Positions 23,913 through 36,475 of a stretch of 64,000 bases of DNA are shown here, in pieces; position 1 is the stretch's first letter; each line of letters opens with the position of its first letter. The notes beneath the pieces were generated by a model. It made no database searches. It had not been told where the DNA came from and saw only the letters and a list, made by a program, of their open reading frames with translations. A program made the position numbers and the translations under genes. The DNA comes from Ophthalmolycus amberensis (taxonomy: Eukaryota > Chordata > Actinopteri > Perciformes > Zoarcidae): the NCBI GenBank assembly GCA_024529925.1, contig JAFEUB010000069.1:1418501-1482500 (forward strand), in the 5' to 3' direction.

Positions 23913-26124
23913 TCTTCCCTCCGTTCCTCTCTGAGCGCCCGCCAGGCTTTCTCTCTCGGGGTCTCCTGACATCCTTAAAGCCCGTGGCTCTCCTCTTCTC
24001 TCCTCCACCTCTTTCTCTCCCATCCCCTCCCTCCCTCCCTCCCTCCCTCCCACCTTTTGTCCGTCTATGGACTCTCTCTAGTCAGTAGAGAGCAGATCAT
24101 CCCATGGCTAAAGCGGCTCAGGCCTTTGTGTTGGGGGGCTCTGTGGACCTGTAATGAGCCCCGTCGGCTGGCCCGCTGGCCTGCTTAGCGCTCACTGGGG
24201 GCTTTGAGAGCGTGTGTGTGTGTGTGTGTGTCGAGTGGGATGAGGAGGTGAGAGGAGGAGGGCAACACTGGCCCCCAATGAAAGAGCTGGATTGATATGT
24301 TTATGGGTCACTTCCTGCTTGGCCTACATATCAAACACACACACACACACACACATCACATTACACCTCATATTTTCAAGACAAATTCACATGCTAATTT
24401 CATCAATAATATCATTTTCACAAAACCATTATTTGTAACTTTAATGCTTCTTATCACTTTTAGGTTAATAACACAGAGCCTAGTATTGTCATCATGTGCA
24501 TTAACTTCATACACAAGACTTTTAAATAAAAATATTATTCATGATCACTCATTCTGAAATATTTATCTTTCAAAGATGTCCATTAGAAAATGTCAGTTAA
24601 CAGAGATTATTTCATGACTTATCACAGCCTGCATGGAGCCCTGATGCACAGTGTGGTGTAGTTGGACTGTATATGAAGTATGGAGGTTATGTCACAGCAA
24701 GAAGCAGCGATCTATATGTGGCATTCTCTGTATCTGCTCTCTACATGCATCATAAATGTGAAGTACGGTAGTTGTCCTACATTCCAAACCAAAGCACTCT
24801 CAAATTAAAGTATTTTCATTCATATATACTTACACAGACACACACACACACGCAACCACCCACCACACCCTTACATATGTATGATACTCTTTTCTTTTCA
24901 GCCACTTGCAGGGTTCTGGGCTCTTTTCAGAGCGGTGTCCATTTCCACTCAAATGAGCACTGTTGGCGGCAGCGGGCCTCTCCTCATCCACACGTCAATA
25001 GGGAGTGTTTGCAGAACACCCACTAAGGACCTGAGGGCCAGGGGTCATCAAAACCTCCGTCTTCTCCCTATTTGAACCTTTGACGGCAGCAAAACAAACA
25101 ATCCTTAAGATCTCATCAGAGGCTTGAACTTGGCAGGGTCTCACTGTTTTGAATTAACTTCCTCTATTGGTTTGTCTAAGTTTGACACCTGGCTGGAGTT
25201 GGTAGGGAGATGTTTTCTCTTCTCAACTAAGATTTCTTCGTCGATTTGTCATTTTTTTATGCTTCTTCATCGTATGGGTGTTAGTCGACTTAGAATTCCT
25301 TTGGACGAGGACAGCCCGACTCTTTCCTGGTTTTAATAACGTAGACCAAAACCAGTATTTGGTTTTTAACTGAAGCTACACAATTAAAGTTTAAAAACAT
25401 TCACTGCTGCAGTTACCTCGGTATCAATGAGTGCAGCAATTAACCACTAATATTTAGCGAAATCAATTTGAAATTTAGTTTTGCTTGAAATTGTTGTGTT
25501 TTTAGGGTGTAAAATGTAACTTAAATGTGTGATTGATTTCATTTTTTCATGAAACCATGATTAAAAAACACTTTGAATCTCTTACTTTTAGCAATACTTG
25601 AGTATATACGGATAAATAAGCAAATACAATAATTATTATGGTGTAAAAATGATACATTATTTTGCTGGCAGTGGTGACTCGCATTGAACTGTGTGAAATT
25701 CAACATCTTTTTTTACATTTTGTTAAGAAAGTTAAGAGAGAATGACAGCGAAACGTCAAATGGTGCCCCAGTCAGAAATGAACAGCGGTGTTGTTACTAT
25801 ACCTACATCATGTTATTCATCAGCACCCAATGTTATGGTGCATGCTAGTTTCTTATCATGTCTGTAGGAGTACGTCTCTCTTGTTGTGTCTGTTTATGTC
25901 TCCTCTCTGATGACTGGCATAAAGAGGCAAAGGGGGGGGGGGGCAGCCAAGCTCAGCAGCATCATGCGATGGGACTAATTCTTCCGCAGTAAATACAGGG
26001 TATTAGGCTTCTCTGTCGCAGCAGGGGTCCTCAAGAAACACATATACACACAGCCTTTCTCTCGAGCTCTTCCTTGTGCTTCCAGTGCCCGCTGTCCCTC
26101 CCACCGCTCCGGCCCACCCCCTTA

Positions 26125-26310
26125 GGCCCTGACAGATGTGTGCTGAACAGACCACATACATGGAGGGTGTCACCTTACCCCCTCTGGAACTAAAGGGCTA
26201 ATGCACCACATTTAGGAGGCTGCCGCCCTTTGTTCTGCCAGGAAAAGAGGTGATGGGGAGACTGAGACAAGACCCGGTGCTTTAAATGGCCTAAATCTCC
26301 TTTATTTCCC
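26125..26310. promoter_or_regulatory. Candidate conserved non-coding element
   Basis: Unique block with 'gaactaaagggctaatgcac', 'ctgccgccctttgttctgcc' (a SOX-type ACAAAG on the minus strand) and 'ctttaaatggcctaaatctc'. Confidence 0.35.
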
Positions 26311-27403
26311 ATGGCCTGTCTGCTTTTTCCCCCTTTCCTCGATAAACTTTCCTCCTTTCTCATTCTTCCAATTTTCTCTCTGCCACCTCTGTACTTTTAT
26401 CGCCATCTCCCCAAGCGTCAGCAGTCATCTCTGGTATGCGGGACAGGATTTGTTAGGCAGTGAATAACAGTTATCACACATTATCCATCTTCATCATATC
26501 AATGTCACTCCGGTCGTAGCACCACTTTTTGTATGACATGACTAAGGTGATTGTCACGAACGCTTTAAGCTGCGACCTTCATCTTAAAGGGGATTTTCTG
26601 TAAAAACGGGAATTACAGAGGGAATTACCCGGTAATAACTCCTAACCACATGTTCTCTCTGCTAAAGGTGTTATTGTAACAACAACAGCAGCAGCACATC
26701 ACAAACCGACTTTGAGCAGTTTGAACTGAAAAGAAGGCTTTTGCTGTCGAGGTGTATCTTTGAGCCAAAAGATGGTAAACAACTTGGTAACGGCTTTTTT
26801 CTTTTAAAGAATACGGTTATTTTGTTGTTCAGGGGTTGTTGTTAGTGTTCTGCGATGTCTTACAATATCACTGCTGCTGAATTTGGATTTCTTAATGTAA
26901 CCGTAAAGGTTCAGTCAAAGATCAGAAAGAAGGGGGGGGGGCTGAGAATAAAACGGCTAATCATGACTCAAGGAGTTGAATGATTAAAACATCTTGGTCC
27001 ATAGAGAAAACTGGCTAATGTTTACCCCGCAGCACTTTTTAAAAGGCCAGTTATAAAAGCCTCAACCTAACAATTTAGCAGAAAAGCTTCCAGGTTAGCT
27101 GCATTAGAGGGATTTAGTTTGATGCATTCATTTTTGTTTCCTTTTTCGTTTTTGTTGGTTTAACTTTTTTTGTATTTGAGCATAACGCTTTAATCGTAAC
27201 AACATAGCTTCCACCGTATTCGAACAAACAAAACAATTACACAATAGAAATCCTCCTTTGCATCTGTGCAGAAATGTGTCTCCTGACATCCTTTGGAAGG
27301 ATAATGGCGCAGGGATGTCCTGTAATTTAGTCTCTGCAGCCATTGATCAGCTGGATTTATGTGCCATTACCTCACTGTTCCAGTCAACAGTCGTAATTAT
27401 GTC

Positions 27404-27405
27404 TC

Positions 27406-27431
<26 letters not shown>
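27404..27431. repeat. (GA)n microsatellite
   Basis: About thirteen GA units. Confidence 0.93.
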
Positions 27432-27438
<7 letters not shown>

Positions 27439-27984
27439 TCCAGTTACACAGGACCCAAATACCTGAATAAGCTTTTATCAAACAGCCCCTGCCGCTCACT
27501 TAATAGCAGATTGACACTGGTGGCGGACCGACTGACCTCCCGATGAGAGGGGTGGGTGGGTGGATGGATGGATGGATGGGTTTGTCGGGCTCCGTTAGAG
27601 AGCCATACCTCACAGTAAGAGCGCTGTGCCTCAAGCTGTTGTTCTGACCCCCTCAAAACAAGTCTGTTTACACTCTCAAATGTGCACGTGAGTTTAAAGA
27701 ATGATTGTGTTCGAGATGGATCTCTTTGGTCCTCCACACCTACAACTGGATTTTATTTATTTCGGGAAGAAATAAGCCTTCCAAGTCAAAGGTGTCTGTC
27801 AACGGCGGGGCGGATGGAGTGACCTAAGGACTGTATGGATCAGAGTTTTATGTGCAATTGATTTTTGGTTTGTTTTATGGGTATAATAAACACAGGTCGT
27901 GCTGTGCCCTGTTGTTGTTGCTGTAAGCCAGGCCTCCTATCCTCCACTGTATACTGCTGTTTTGCAAATTTCACACTAAAATAG

Positions 27985-28240
27985 AAGCTGAAACAATTAA
28001 TGATAATAGTTCATCAACAGAAGATTAATCTGCAACTATTTTGATAAGTGATTAATGTTGAAATTAGTGTTAAAAAAAAAAAGAAAAAATACAAAACTTA
28101 AACAGGTTCCAGGAACATTGGCTGGTTTCCACAGTCTTTGGTTATTTTAAACTGTTGTTCCAACAAAATTAAACATTTTAATGTGTCAACGTCGGCCTTT
28201 TTGATTAATTGCTAAAAAGTATGAGTTGCGGCCCTAATTA
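27985..28240. mobile_element. AT-rich MITE-like repeat, copy 3 (degenerate)
   Basis: The copy starts near 'agctgaaacaattaatgata' and ends in 'gagttgcggccctaatt' at 28223-28239, which is the expected family terminus. A poly-A run interrupts it. It is directly followed by another copy. Confidence 0.55.
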
Positions 28241-28251
28241 AGATATGGGAA

Positions 28252-28510
28252 TCAATTGTAGCTGAAATTATTTGTTGATTCATTGATAAGCAGGTAAACA
28301 GAAAATCAGTGGACGGCTATTTTGATAACTGACTGATGATCTTTAAGTCCACATCCATTTTTCTGCATTTATATCATTGTAGATTGAATCTATTTGGGCA
28401 AAATAAGACATTTGAAGACATCTACTTGGGAAATTCTCATATTTTCTGACATTTCATAGAACAATGAATCGAGTAGTGGTCGAGAAAATAAGTTAGTTGC
28501 AGAACCTGAA
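28252..28510 (-). mobile_element. AT-rich MITE-like repeat, copy 4
   Basis: The copy begins 'ttgtagctgaaattatttgt' and contains 'caaaataagacatttgaaga' (28399 onward). It ends 'gagaaaataagttagttgca', the family terminus. The inverse core match to copy 1 is clear. Copies 3 and 4 lie in tandem within about 530 bp. Confidence 0.65.
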
Positions 28511-30104
28511 ATCAAATACTATATTCGATGCATGAGTAGGTGCTGCTGGATTCCATGTTTATATATTTAGTTGTCAGTTAGCTTTATTTGTCTCTGAAAT
28601 TGAAGGCCAATGATGTAAAAAATGCTTGTCACATTAGAAAACAACTTGCCTTGCTTCTTAACAAGTTTACGCCACACGATTTTACCTCCGATTTGGAGAT
28701 TGCCGACAAAAGCCCCAGAGCAAATCGACGCCCGTTCCGGTGAGCGTTGAGTGCTATCTGATTGAATATCTGGACCCGTCTATATGTGCAAAATGCTCCC
28801 CAATGTGCTTGGACCCAAGAAATGTAGGGAAGTTATATTGAAACAAAAACAAAGCACAGAATTGTCCTCCTCAAGCCACAACATGAGCAGGCAGCTACCT
28901 GCGTTCATTGCAAAATGACTTATTTAACTCCAACTCTCTCTGCAGAACAGACAATTCTTGCCGCTCGCGTCCCCCGCAGTCATTCTCTCCTCCATATTCT
29001 TTTTCTTCCTTCGTTTTTTTCCTGCAAATCAACGCAGACACCACTACGATCGCTAACCTCTTAAGGCCATCAGTGTTTGGAGGAAAGAACTCTCGTCTCG
29101 AGCATGGTTTGCATCTCTTCCTGCATCACTCCTCTTGTATGTTTCATTGACTAAACGTAGTTTGGAGACCAGACAGAGTGAAATATCTAATTCTAATGTG
29201 GGAGCCCCTGTGCAAACCCCAACAACTTCAAGATACCCCATTGTTAGACTGAGAGTCGTGTAATGTGATCATCTGAGAACTTTAAAAGTGTTATAGTGTG
29301 TGTTATAGTGTGAACAACAGCGATTCACCAATCGACCGGCTACCAATCGGAAAACGGTTGGTTCTCAGGTCAGCCATGGCCGGTGACTGGACATGAAGAC
29401 ATAAAGACATAAAGCTCATAAAGTAAGTTGTCACAACTGCAAAACAGTCTTTAAAACATGTGTAACTTCTAACTCAATCAGGCACTTTTCTATTGGAACA
29501 CATTCAAATGCAGCTCGACTTAACGGAGGTTACGCTGACTTGAATATGATGCGTTCAAGCTCGAGATTTTGGTGAAAATTTCACCGCAATCTAAAATAGA
29601 TATTACAGAATTAATTATGACCTGTGTTATGGATTTCCTCAAACTATCTCTAAGTAGTTATAGTTCTATCAAAGGAAATCAGAATCGGCAGGTCAAACAA
29701 TCTGGAAACTGGAATTGGAGAATGTTTAAGTAAATTGCAATGTGTGAATCTCTCCAGTGAGCAATATATACGGTACTAGAGAGAGCCACTTAGAGGAGAT
29801 TCTCTGATTCTGTTTATGTGTATGTGTGCGAGAGTCAGAGATTGAGAAGGCTTTGTTTTTCTTCTGTGGGCAGATTTCAAACAGCATCTGGTGAGAGCTT
29901 GAAAAAGACCGTCATGAGTATGTTCAAATACAAACTGAATCATTTTTCCTTCCTCCTCCCTCTTTTTTTCTCTCCTCCTTGTTGTCGGCGTTTGGAGACA
30001 CATGGTGAAATCTTTCCTCCCTCCTTTCCTCTCTCTCTCTCTCCCTCTCTCTCTCCCTCTCTCTGCTCTCAACATGTAGACATTTCCATAACAGAAAAAG
30101 AATA

Positions 30105-30325
30105 TTTTTAATTTGCTGCTTTCCATAATTTTGCAACATATGGTATAAACGATTTTGATGCAAATGTATGTGCTAATTATTTGCAGACGAGCCTTAAATA
30201 GGCCAGCCATTGAAGTGGAATGAAAGCAAATTTGCAATCACCTTAAATTTTGCTAACCATTTACTGTTAAGTAAACTTTGCTAAGTAATTTAATTACCTT
30301 GGACCGCTGGCAGGCACTCGGGGCT
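30105..30325. promoter_or_regulatory. Candidate conserved element with octamer
   Basis: AT-rich unique block holding a consensus POU octamer ATGCAAAT at 30158-30165, followed by 'tgtgctaattatttgcagac' and 'aagtaatttaattaccttgg'. Confidence 0.4.
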
Positions 30326-30619
30326 TTTTCAAGAAGGGGGTGGAGAGGGAGGCTGAATGCAAAGAATGCAGATGGAGCGAGATGAGAAGCAGAGAGTAAA
30401 GACGGTGTGTGCTGCTAACAACAGTGTTATTCAATCCTCACCATGTGGAAGGTATGGAGATGTTATTGCTTGGGCACCTTTCCAGGGAAAAGGCGGGGAA
30501 GGGGTCGCACCATCTTCCTAAGTTTGTGTGTTTGTACTGGACGTAGCCGTCTTATTGGCCCCCGGAGTCGACATGAAGGGATGGTGAACCTGTGCATTCC
30601 TGACACAGTATTCTTCATG

Positions 30620-30835
30620 TTAGGCCAGGGCGGCACGATAATGCCAAAAAATGTAATTGCATTTAGCCTAATACTGTGGTCATGGTTTGTTAGTCGTGAT
30701 TCAAATCAGTAACTTTATGTCAAAATTGACTGTGCCTCTGTGGAAACATATTTGACGTGTCTTTTTTGCAAAAACATTGATTTACAACATTCAATCAAAG
30801 TAGATTTGATGTGGCTTTTTCATGTCAAATGAACA
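30620..30835 (+). mobile_element. Degenerate repeat starting 'ggcggcacgataatgcc'
   Basis: The start resembles the teleost 'GGGCTGCACGATATTG' repeat. The following 'gattcaaatcagtaacttta', 'tgtgcctctgtggaaacata' and 'ttttttgcaaaaacattgat' follow the order I remember. The copy is old and the assignment tentative. Confidence 0.4.
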
Positions 30836-30879
30836 CATCTTTGCGTGTGTCTCCATGACGTAATAGACCGGTTGCCTGT

Positions 30880-30990
30880 TTTCCCACCTTTCACCCAGTG
30901 CAACACTGGGACAAGCCCCGGCTTCCCCCTGCGACCCTGAATAACAATCAGCCGGCATAGAAAGCGGACATTATAGATGGATGAGGATGG
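30880..30990 (+). mobile_element. SINE-like tail ('gcgaccctgaataa...')
   Basis: It reads 'tttcacccagtgcaacactg', 'gccccggcttccccctgcga' and 'ccctgaataacaatcagc', then 'tagatggatga'. This looks like the 3' part of the same SINE-like class as the fragment at 37.3 kb, which commonly ends in a GATG-rich tail. Confidence 0.5.
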
Positions 30991-31484
30991 GCTGCGGCTG
31001 CAACCTTGGCCTTCGTGCACTCATCACACGAGATTCTTCTAATGGCTCTTTAGGTGATTCGATTGATCGGTTGTATTACTTTAAATGGCAACAACAGCTC
31101 CGAGGCTTGTTTGGTGTCACTTAGTCGACAATTGAAACATCTTCTGGTTTAAGACACTTGAACACATTTTGGCTTTTTATAGCTAGTAGTTTTGTTTTTA
31201 ATTATATCCTAACATTTTGTCTGATAATATCCTAGTGTCCTAAACAGTATAAGACGGTTGTTTAATGAAGCTCAGGTCCATAGTTGCACATATTTTACGT
31301 CACGGTACCTTAATGTGCCACATCGCTAGTTGTGCTACAGCCATGCGTGATTGAGTCACAGGGAACGGCAGATGTAAATGCAGACGAATGGGATGAATGG
31401 GGCGGCCAAGGCACAAGACAAGGGATTGCTTGCAGTGCGTCAGGTGAAAAATGGAGGAGTGCTTGATTTGATAGTAGTGTCTGG

Positions 31485-31550
31485 AGGGGGGACAGTCACT
31501 CAGAGGCTAGGGCGGGAAATTGCAAGGTTGGCGGTTTGATTCCCTGTTTT
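31485..31550 (+). mobile_element. Possible tRNA-like SINE head with B-box
   Basis: The segment 'tcactcagaggctagggcgg' is followed by 'aaggttggcggtttgattcc'. The end matches the RNA polymerase III B-box (GGTTYGATTCC). The A-box is poor and there is no foldable tRNA, so a decayed SINE head is the better reading. Confidence 0.35.
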
Positions 31551-31797
31551 GTTTGTATGCATTCAACACGTTTGTTCAGACATTGTTGTCGGTGTGACAA
31601 CACACCGAAAACAATGTCCCACTCACATAATCAAATTACCAACAAAACAAATCAACTATCACAAGGATATCTAAATATTAATATAATCAATATGAGAATG
31701 AAACTATCAGTCCCACGCTTGAACATCTTTTTTTTTTTCTGTGATCACTCAAGACCACCTTAAGTTTTAGGAAATGCATATTCACTATATTCATATA

Positions 31798-32026
31798 CCA
31801 CTCTCAGGCCTGGCTCTGTCCAAAGGCAACACAATCTGCCTACCAGCACCTCTAAAGCTCACAAATGATCACGTTATGTCTCTTTTTATGATCTGTACAG
31901 AAAGCTAAGTGTAAAAACCACAAGTTGTGTTTTAGAGGGGGTTATGTGTCAGACATTTTCTTGGCCAGGAGCAGCCAACAAAGCAAATCAGCGTATTTCC
32001 TGAAATGTCCCAACTATTGCTTTAAG
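31798..32026 (+). mobile_element. Teleost dispersed repeat (3' half), 'aactattgctttaag' end
   Basis: It contains 'cctggctctgtccaaaggca', 'cctaccagcacctctaaagc', 'gtgtaaaaaccacaagttgt' and 'ttatgtgtcagacattttct', ending near 'aaatgtcccaactattgctt'. I recognise these blocks as a very common teleost element whose inverted ends read TTAAAGGAATAGTT. The 5' half is missing. Its formal class (MITE or SINE) is not something I can settle. Confidence 0.65.
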
Positions 32027-32554
32027 GTTCTTAGATTATGCAATTAGAAGTGGCTAATTTTACAGCTCTATTCAAAGCAGTGTTGCATGTTGTTATGGCT
32101 AAAAGTCGGCGGTCTGGAGAAAAAGGCAGATATTCCGTGAAGTTCTGCAGCTCGACTGCTGAACTGAACCAGAAAGCTGCAAACACACTTGAAGCTTTAC
32201 ATGATCTGACGTTGCTGTTACTTTTTTCATCTTTATCAGTTTGTGTGTGTGTGTGTGTGAGGGGGATGCAAGTACGCTCCAGTGTTTGTGTTTACAGTCT
32301 GTGTGTAGGTAAATGGAATACATGTGTTTCTATGTGTTGCATTCACAGGTTTAGCTGCTTTTATAACAAGCTCACCCACTGATTTCAATTAGAAATGTAA
32401 CTAACAGACGTTTTCATGTGCAAGGCTGTCTTGTGCTATCATATGTACGGTAACCAACTGTCATTTCAAAGGAGTCAACACTTCTCAAAAGTTTGTGTTT
32501 TGTCTCTTCTTCTTTCTTTTTTTTTTGTCCTCCACTATTAGTAAAGTTCAAACG

Positions 32555-32584
32555 TCTTCTTCTTCTTCTTCTTCTTCTTCTTCT
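32555..32584. repeat. (CTT)n trinucleotide repeat
   Basis: Ten units. Confidence 0.93.
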
Positions 32585-32639
32585 CTCCTTTCACACCAGC
32601 GAGGCTCCACAGACACACACAGGAAGGCGAGGGCTGGGA

Positions 32640-33110
32640 TGGAATTGAAGTAATAAAAACCCCTTTGTTTTAGTTTGTATTGGACCATTCATCATCACTT
32701 TATTTAATACGCGGCTGTAATTGTGCCATCCCCAACCATCACTAATGGCTGTGTTCGTCTGTGTTTGCTTTGTTGATGGAAATGAATGAAATTAGGATAA
32801 ACAACCGCAGAGTCGCGTGTAATCAAGCCCTGATTAATGTACCAGCGTCTCAGCGCCGTTTCTCATTCCACAACACCTGATATCTTTCCCATAAACAAAT
32901 TGTATTTGTCTAAATGAAGAAATTAAATGACGCATTTGATGAGTTTATGATTGACCCGGTCCGGCTCGTGGCTCATTATTCTCTGTCGGCGGAGGCCAAG
33001 AGGTATGTGACTAATGCTCTGTCACTTCCCACACAAGGATTTATCACCACCCCTGATTAATGGCAGCCAAACAGCATTTTAATAATTTTATGATTGTGGT
33101 TTCTGGCAGT
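32640..33110. promoter_or_regulatory. Candidate conserved element with duplicated PBX-HOX motif, ~470 bp
   Basis: The largest repeat-free, well-textured block in the 35-kb intron. CCCTGATTAATG occurs exactly at 32828-32839 and 33051-33062; TGATTAAT inside it is a PBX-HOX consensus. Other TAAT cores and 'tatttaatacgcggctgtaa' support a homeodomain-bound element. Confidence 0.42.
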
Positions 33111-33204
33111 CGCAGGGAGAGAGAGAGATCGAGGGAGAGAAAGGAAGATGGGGGAGGGGGGGGGGGAGCGTTTAGAGGGAGAGGGTCCAAAGAGAGAGAA
33201 AGCG

Positions 33205-33470
33205 ACAGAAAGTGTTCATCCCAGATTAAATGTTTTATGCCATCGCTGGCTGAGCAGACGGAGGCATGATTATGCGCCGTATGAACATCCCAATGAATCT
33301 TCCCCTCGCACTTGAAAAGTATTTCATACACATGTTTAATGAATTCCCCCCCCCCCCCCCCCCGCCCTCATTATTACATTTACCTTTTCCACTGGAAAGC
33401 AACAAATTGGCAACAAATCTGTGTAAAACACCTCAACGGTGAGCGATTGCTTCCCCCAGGGGGTGAAATG
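33205..33470. promoter_or_regulatory. Candidate conserved non-coding element, split by poly(C)
   Basis: 'cccagattaaatgttttatg', 'gcatgattatgcgccgtatg' and 'tacacatgtttaatgaatt', then 18 C, then 'cattattacatttacctttt'. It probably extends the block at 32.6-33.1 kb. Confidence 0.35.
33346..33363. repeat. Poly(C) run
   Basis: Eighteen consecutive C splitting an otherwise non-repetitive block. Confidence 0.93.
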
Positions 33471-34679
33471 TGGCGGTGGATCGGGGAATGCGGCTGATTT
33501 ACAGGTTAGGGAAGGGAGGGCTCAAAACGCTGCTGTGGCAAGATGAAGATTGTGATGTAACTGGTAGATTTTATGACACCGGCTGATGTCTTACAGCAGC
33601 TACTGATAAAATAATTTCAGATGATGAGAAATGAGAAGAATGTCGTGGGCATTAATGTAAAAGTCCCGACTCAAGTCCAGTTTGATCGCGCCAAGCTTCA
33701 CTCCAACAGGACCGCTCCTGTTCAATGCTCCGGCTTCAGACTACGTTTGAACCACTGATTTGCTGTTTAACATGTGACGATAACTGCTAACAGAAGTAAA
33801 GTGCAACAATGACGAGTGTTTTCCCAGATGTGAAATTATTTCAGATCAGCAGCATTTCTTTCTGCTTGGTTTTCATTTAGGAGGAGAAGCTCAATGACTT
33901 GGTTGGTGAATATTTCATGCTGTAACAGAAAGCTTTATTTTAGATACTGGCATTATACTTCATTCAGTTTTTAGTTGAATTTGGTGTTAAACGAAAATGC
34001 TTCAGAAATAAAGAAGAAAAAAAACTCTCCGGATAAACCAGTTGTTTATAATACTTAACCTGTCTCTCAAAACTCATCCAGGCTCATTTCACTAAGTCTG
34101 AAGCATTCAGTCATCAAACACCTGATACCGGCGTCCGATCAGATTGTTTCTTTGACAATGGATCTAATCTATACTGGGGAAAGAAAAGGTGGCTTTAGTT
34201 TCAATGAACATTTCTTACGCAACATCATCATTTTCATCATCAACATCAACCCCCTGCAGTGTTGTCATTTACTAAAAGGAATGCTGACCCTCCAGATGCT
34301 TGGCCTTAAAAATCAGCTGCACTTTTCTTTCCTGTTTTTTTGGCTATATATATATATATACAATTTAATAATGGAGGACAAACAGTCCAGAGGCCCTGGA
34401 CTAGAATAACTCATTATACTTATTACTGGTTATTAACACATTGCTTATTTCAGATCTGGAATTAATTTGAGGTCAACATCCCTTTAACTCCCTGATTATT
34501 TAAGTTGCATATTACGCCCATCTTTTGTAAGATTGATGCATTAGCATGTGTGCTTACATTGGTGTGTATTCTCATGGGGCCGAAGAGTTAAATCTACATG
34601 CCAAGTCAGCACATGCTGCACTGACTCCAATGGTTTTGAACAGCATGTGTTTTTATTCTTGTCACACCAGCAACCTTTC

Positions 34680-34890
34680 AAAGTGATTGTTAGTTTGAAT
34701 TAGATTAGTGCGGGTCATTTTTCCTCCGAACTCAGATACTCGGGGAATAAACGCAGCGCGGCTGATAAACATTTAGACACCTGTCGTCTCCAATCTCACG
34801 TTCCAGGCCTCGGGAACAGATGGAAGTCATGAGTTGCGTCAAACTTCTAATGGACTCCTAATTTTGTACAGATTTCGCTGTTACCCTACC
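34680..34890. promoter_or_regulatory. Candidate conserved non-coding element
   Basis: 'gaattagattagtgcgggtc', 'ataaacgcagcgcggctgat', 'aacatttagacacctgtcgt' and 'ggaagtcatgagttgcgtca', just left of a CA/CT tract. Confidence 0.36.
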
Positions 34891-34894
34891 CCAA

Positions 34895-34896
<2 letters not shown>

Positions 34897-34936
<40 letters not shown>

Positions 34937-34979
34937 CTCGCTCTCGCTCTCGCTCTCGCTCTCTCTCTCTCTCTCTCTC
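34897..34979. repeat. Compound (CA)n(CT)n/(CTCTCG)n tract
   Basis: CA repeat, then CT with four CTCTCG-type units, then CT. Confidence 0.93.
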
Positions 34980-35064
34980 AGCTTATTAGTTCTCTGTTCT
35001 CCCTTCTGTTACATGCTTCTGTCTCCCACTCCCAATCTCCTGCTTCCTTTCTCATTTGTTCTTT

Positions 35065-35230
35065 TTAAGTTTTTAGACTCGCAGTGTAGATGAATGCGGG
35101 TTGTAGGCAGAAGTAAACAAGCCACCATTACCGCGGGGGCGCCTCACTGATGAATCCGAGCATTAACTCTGTGATCTCTATAAAGGGTTTTACTTTGTAT
35201 CGGCTTTCAACCAGTAATATATAGCAGGGG
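35065..35230. promoter_or_regulatory. Candidate conserved non-coding element
   Basis: 'gaagtaaacaagccaccatt' contains a forkhead-type GTAAACA. It is followed by 'accgcgggggcgcctcactg' and 'tataaagggttttactttgt'. Confidence 0.34.
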
Positions 35231-35769
35231 ATCTCGTAGAACATATTAAATGATGAAAATGTCATCAGAGGCCGTTAAGATAGAAAGTTAGAATCTAGAA
35301 AAAGCTCAAACTAGATGTCTTTCCATTGAATAATCAAGCTTTTATCAGCTGCTCGAATATGAAACTTATACTTTAGAAAATACATGAATTTCACTTTAAT
35401 TAATTTCCATTAGTTCCTTACTTTTGCACTCTCAGCGGCATGCTGATCACAAACCGCTAAAGACCAGAAAGCCTGCGTGCCGCTGAACTCTTGCTAGCTT
35501 GGTACTCTCTCTGTTTCCATGTCGTGTGTTTCAGATTGATTTATAGTCATAAGCTGCGACGAGTTACACAACAGCTTCACATCCAGACTGTGGAGGATGG
35601 ACAAAAACCTAAAAGTATTTTTGTCATAACTAATTTCACACCAGCGTTTTTAGAATATCCGCCCACGATTAAACCAAACATTCACAAGTTGAACTGCTCG
35701 ACGCTACTCCTGCACTGTCAATGGAGACCGCGTAGAGTCATCTCTATTGGCCGTGATCCCATGTGGTCA

Positions 35770-35794
35770 CCCCCCCCCCCCCCCCCCCCCCCCC
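35770..35794. repeat. Poly(C) 25-mer
   Basis: Twenty-five consecutive C. Confidence 0.93.
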
Positions 35795-36119
35795 AACACA
35801 TACTGTGTTCTTAGTGCTTTTGTCCCCTGTCGTCAAACGTCTCTGTTCCCTCGCAGTGTCCCTTCATGTCTTTTTCATTCCAGCTTGGCCCTGCATGTGC
35901 TGTCCACACTCAGACATAACAACTCAAACAGCCCTCCTCTGTGTGGCGCAGGGAGCTGATGACAGAGACATCCACCCACGCTCATTCAAAAGGGCGGCAC
36001 TGCCACATTATTTACAGTAGGCCACACGCACTCATCTGATTTGTCCAAAATTCCACCTCCAAACACTTTCTTGCTTCTCTCTCCATCTTGCATCCCTGAG
36101 TCCAAAAACCCTAGTGTTT

Positions 36120-36330
36120 CCAATAGAGGAGTGAAGAGAAATAAACAGTTAATTAATCCATTGGCTCAACTGTGCATATTTCTGCCTAATTAGTAAACCA
36201 GGCTATGAGAACTCCAGCTGTGTGTTTAAGGAGAAATAAATATCAGAAAGTACATTGCTCCTCTTTCATCTCCTCGAGCTGAGAAGTGGGGAATTGCAGT
36301 GGGAGAATTAATGTTCATTTAATTTCCCTT
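36120..36330. promoter_or_regulatory. Candidate conserved non-coding element
   Basis: 'aacagttaattaatccattg', 'tctgcctaattagtaaacca' and 'gagaattaatgttcatttaa' give three TTAAT/TAATTA-type homeodomain sites in about 200 bp. Confidence 0.38.
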
Positions 36331-36418
36331 CTTTCTTCTGCTCACATATTTTGATTCTTCAGGTATTTCTTGTCTCTCCATGTTTCCATCACTCACTTGC
36401 TCCCTCTCGCTCATATAT

Positions 36419-36422
<4 letters not shown>

Positions 36423-36472
<50 letters not shown>
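36423..36472. repeat. (AC)25 microsatellite
   Basis: Uninterrupted AC repeat. Confidence 0.97.
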
Positions 36473-36475
<3 letters not shown>

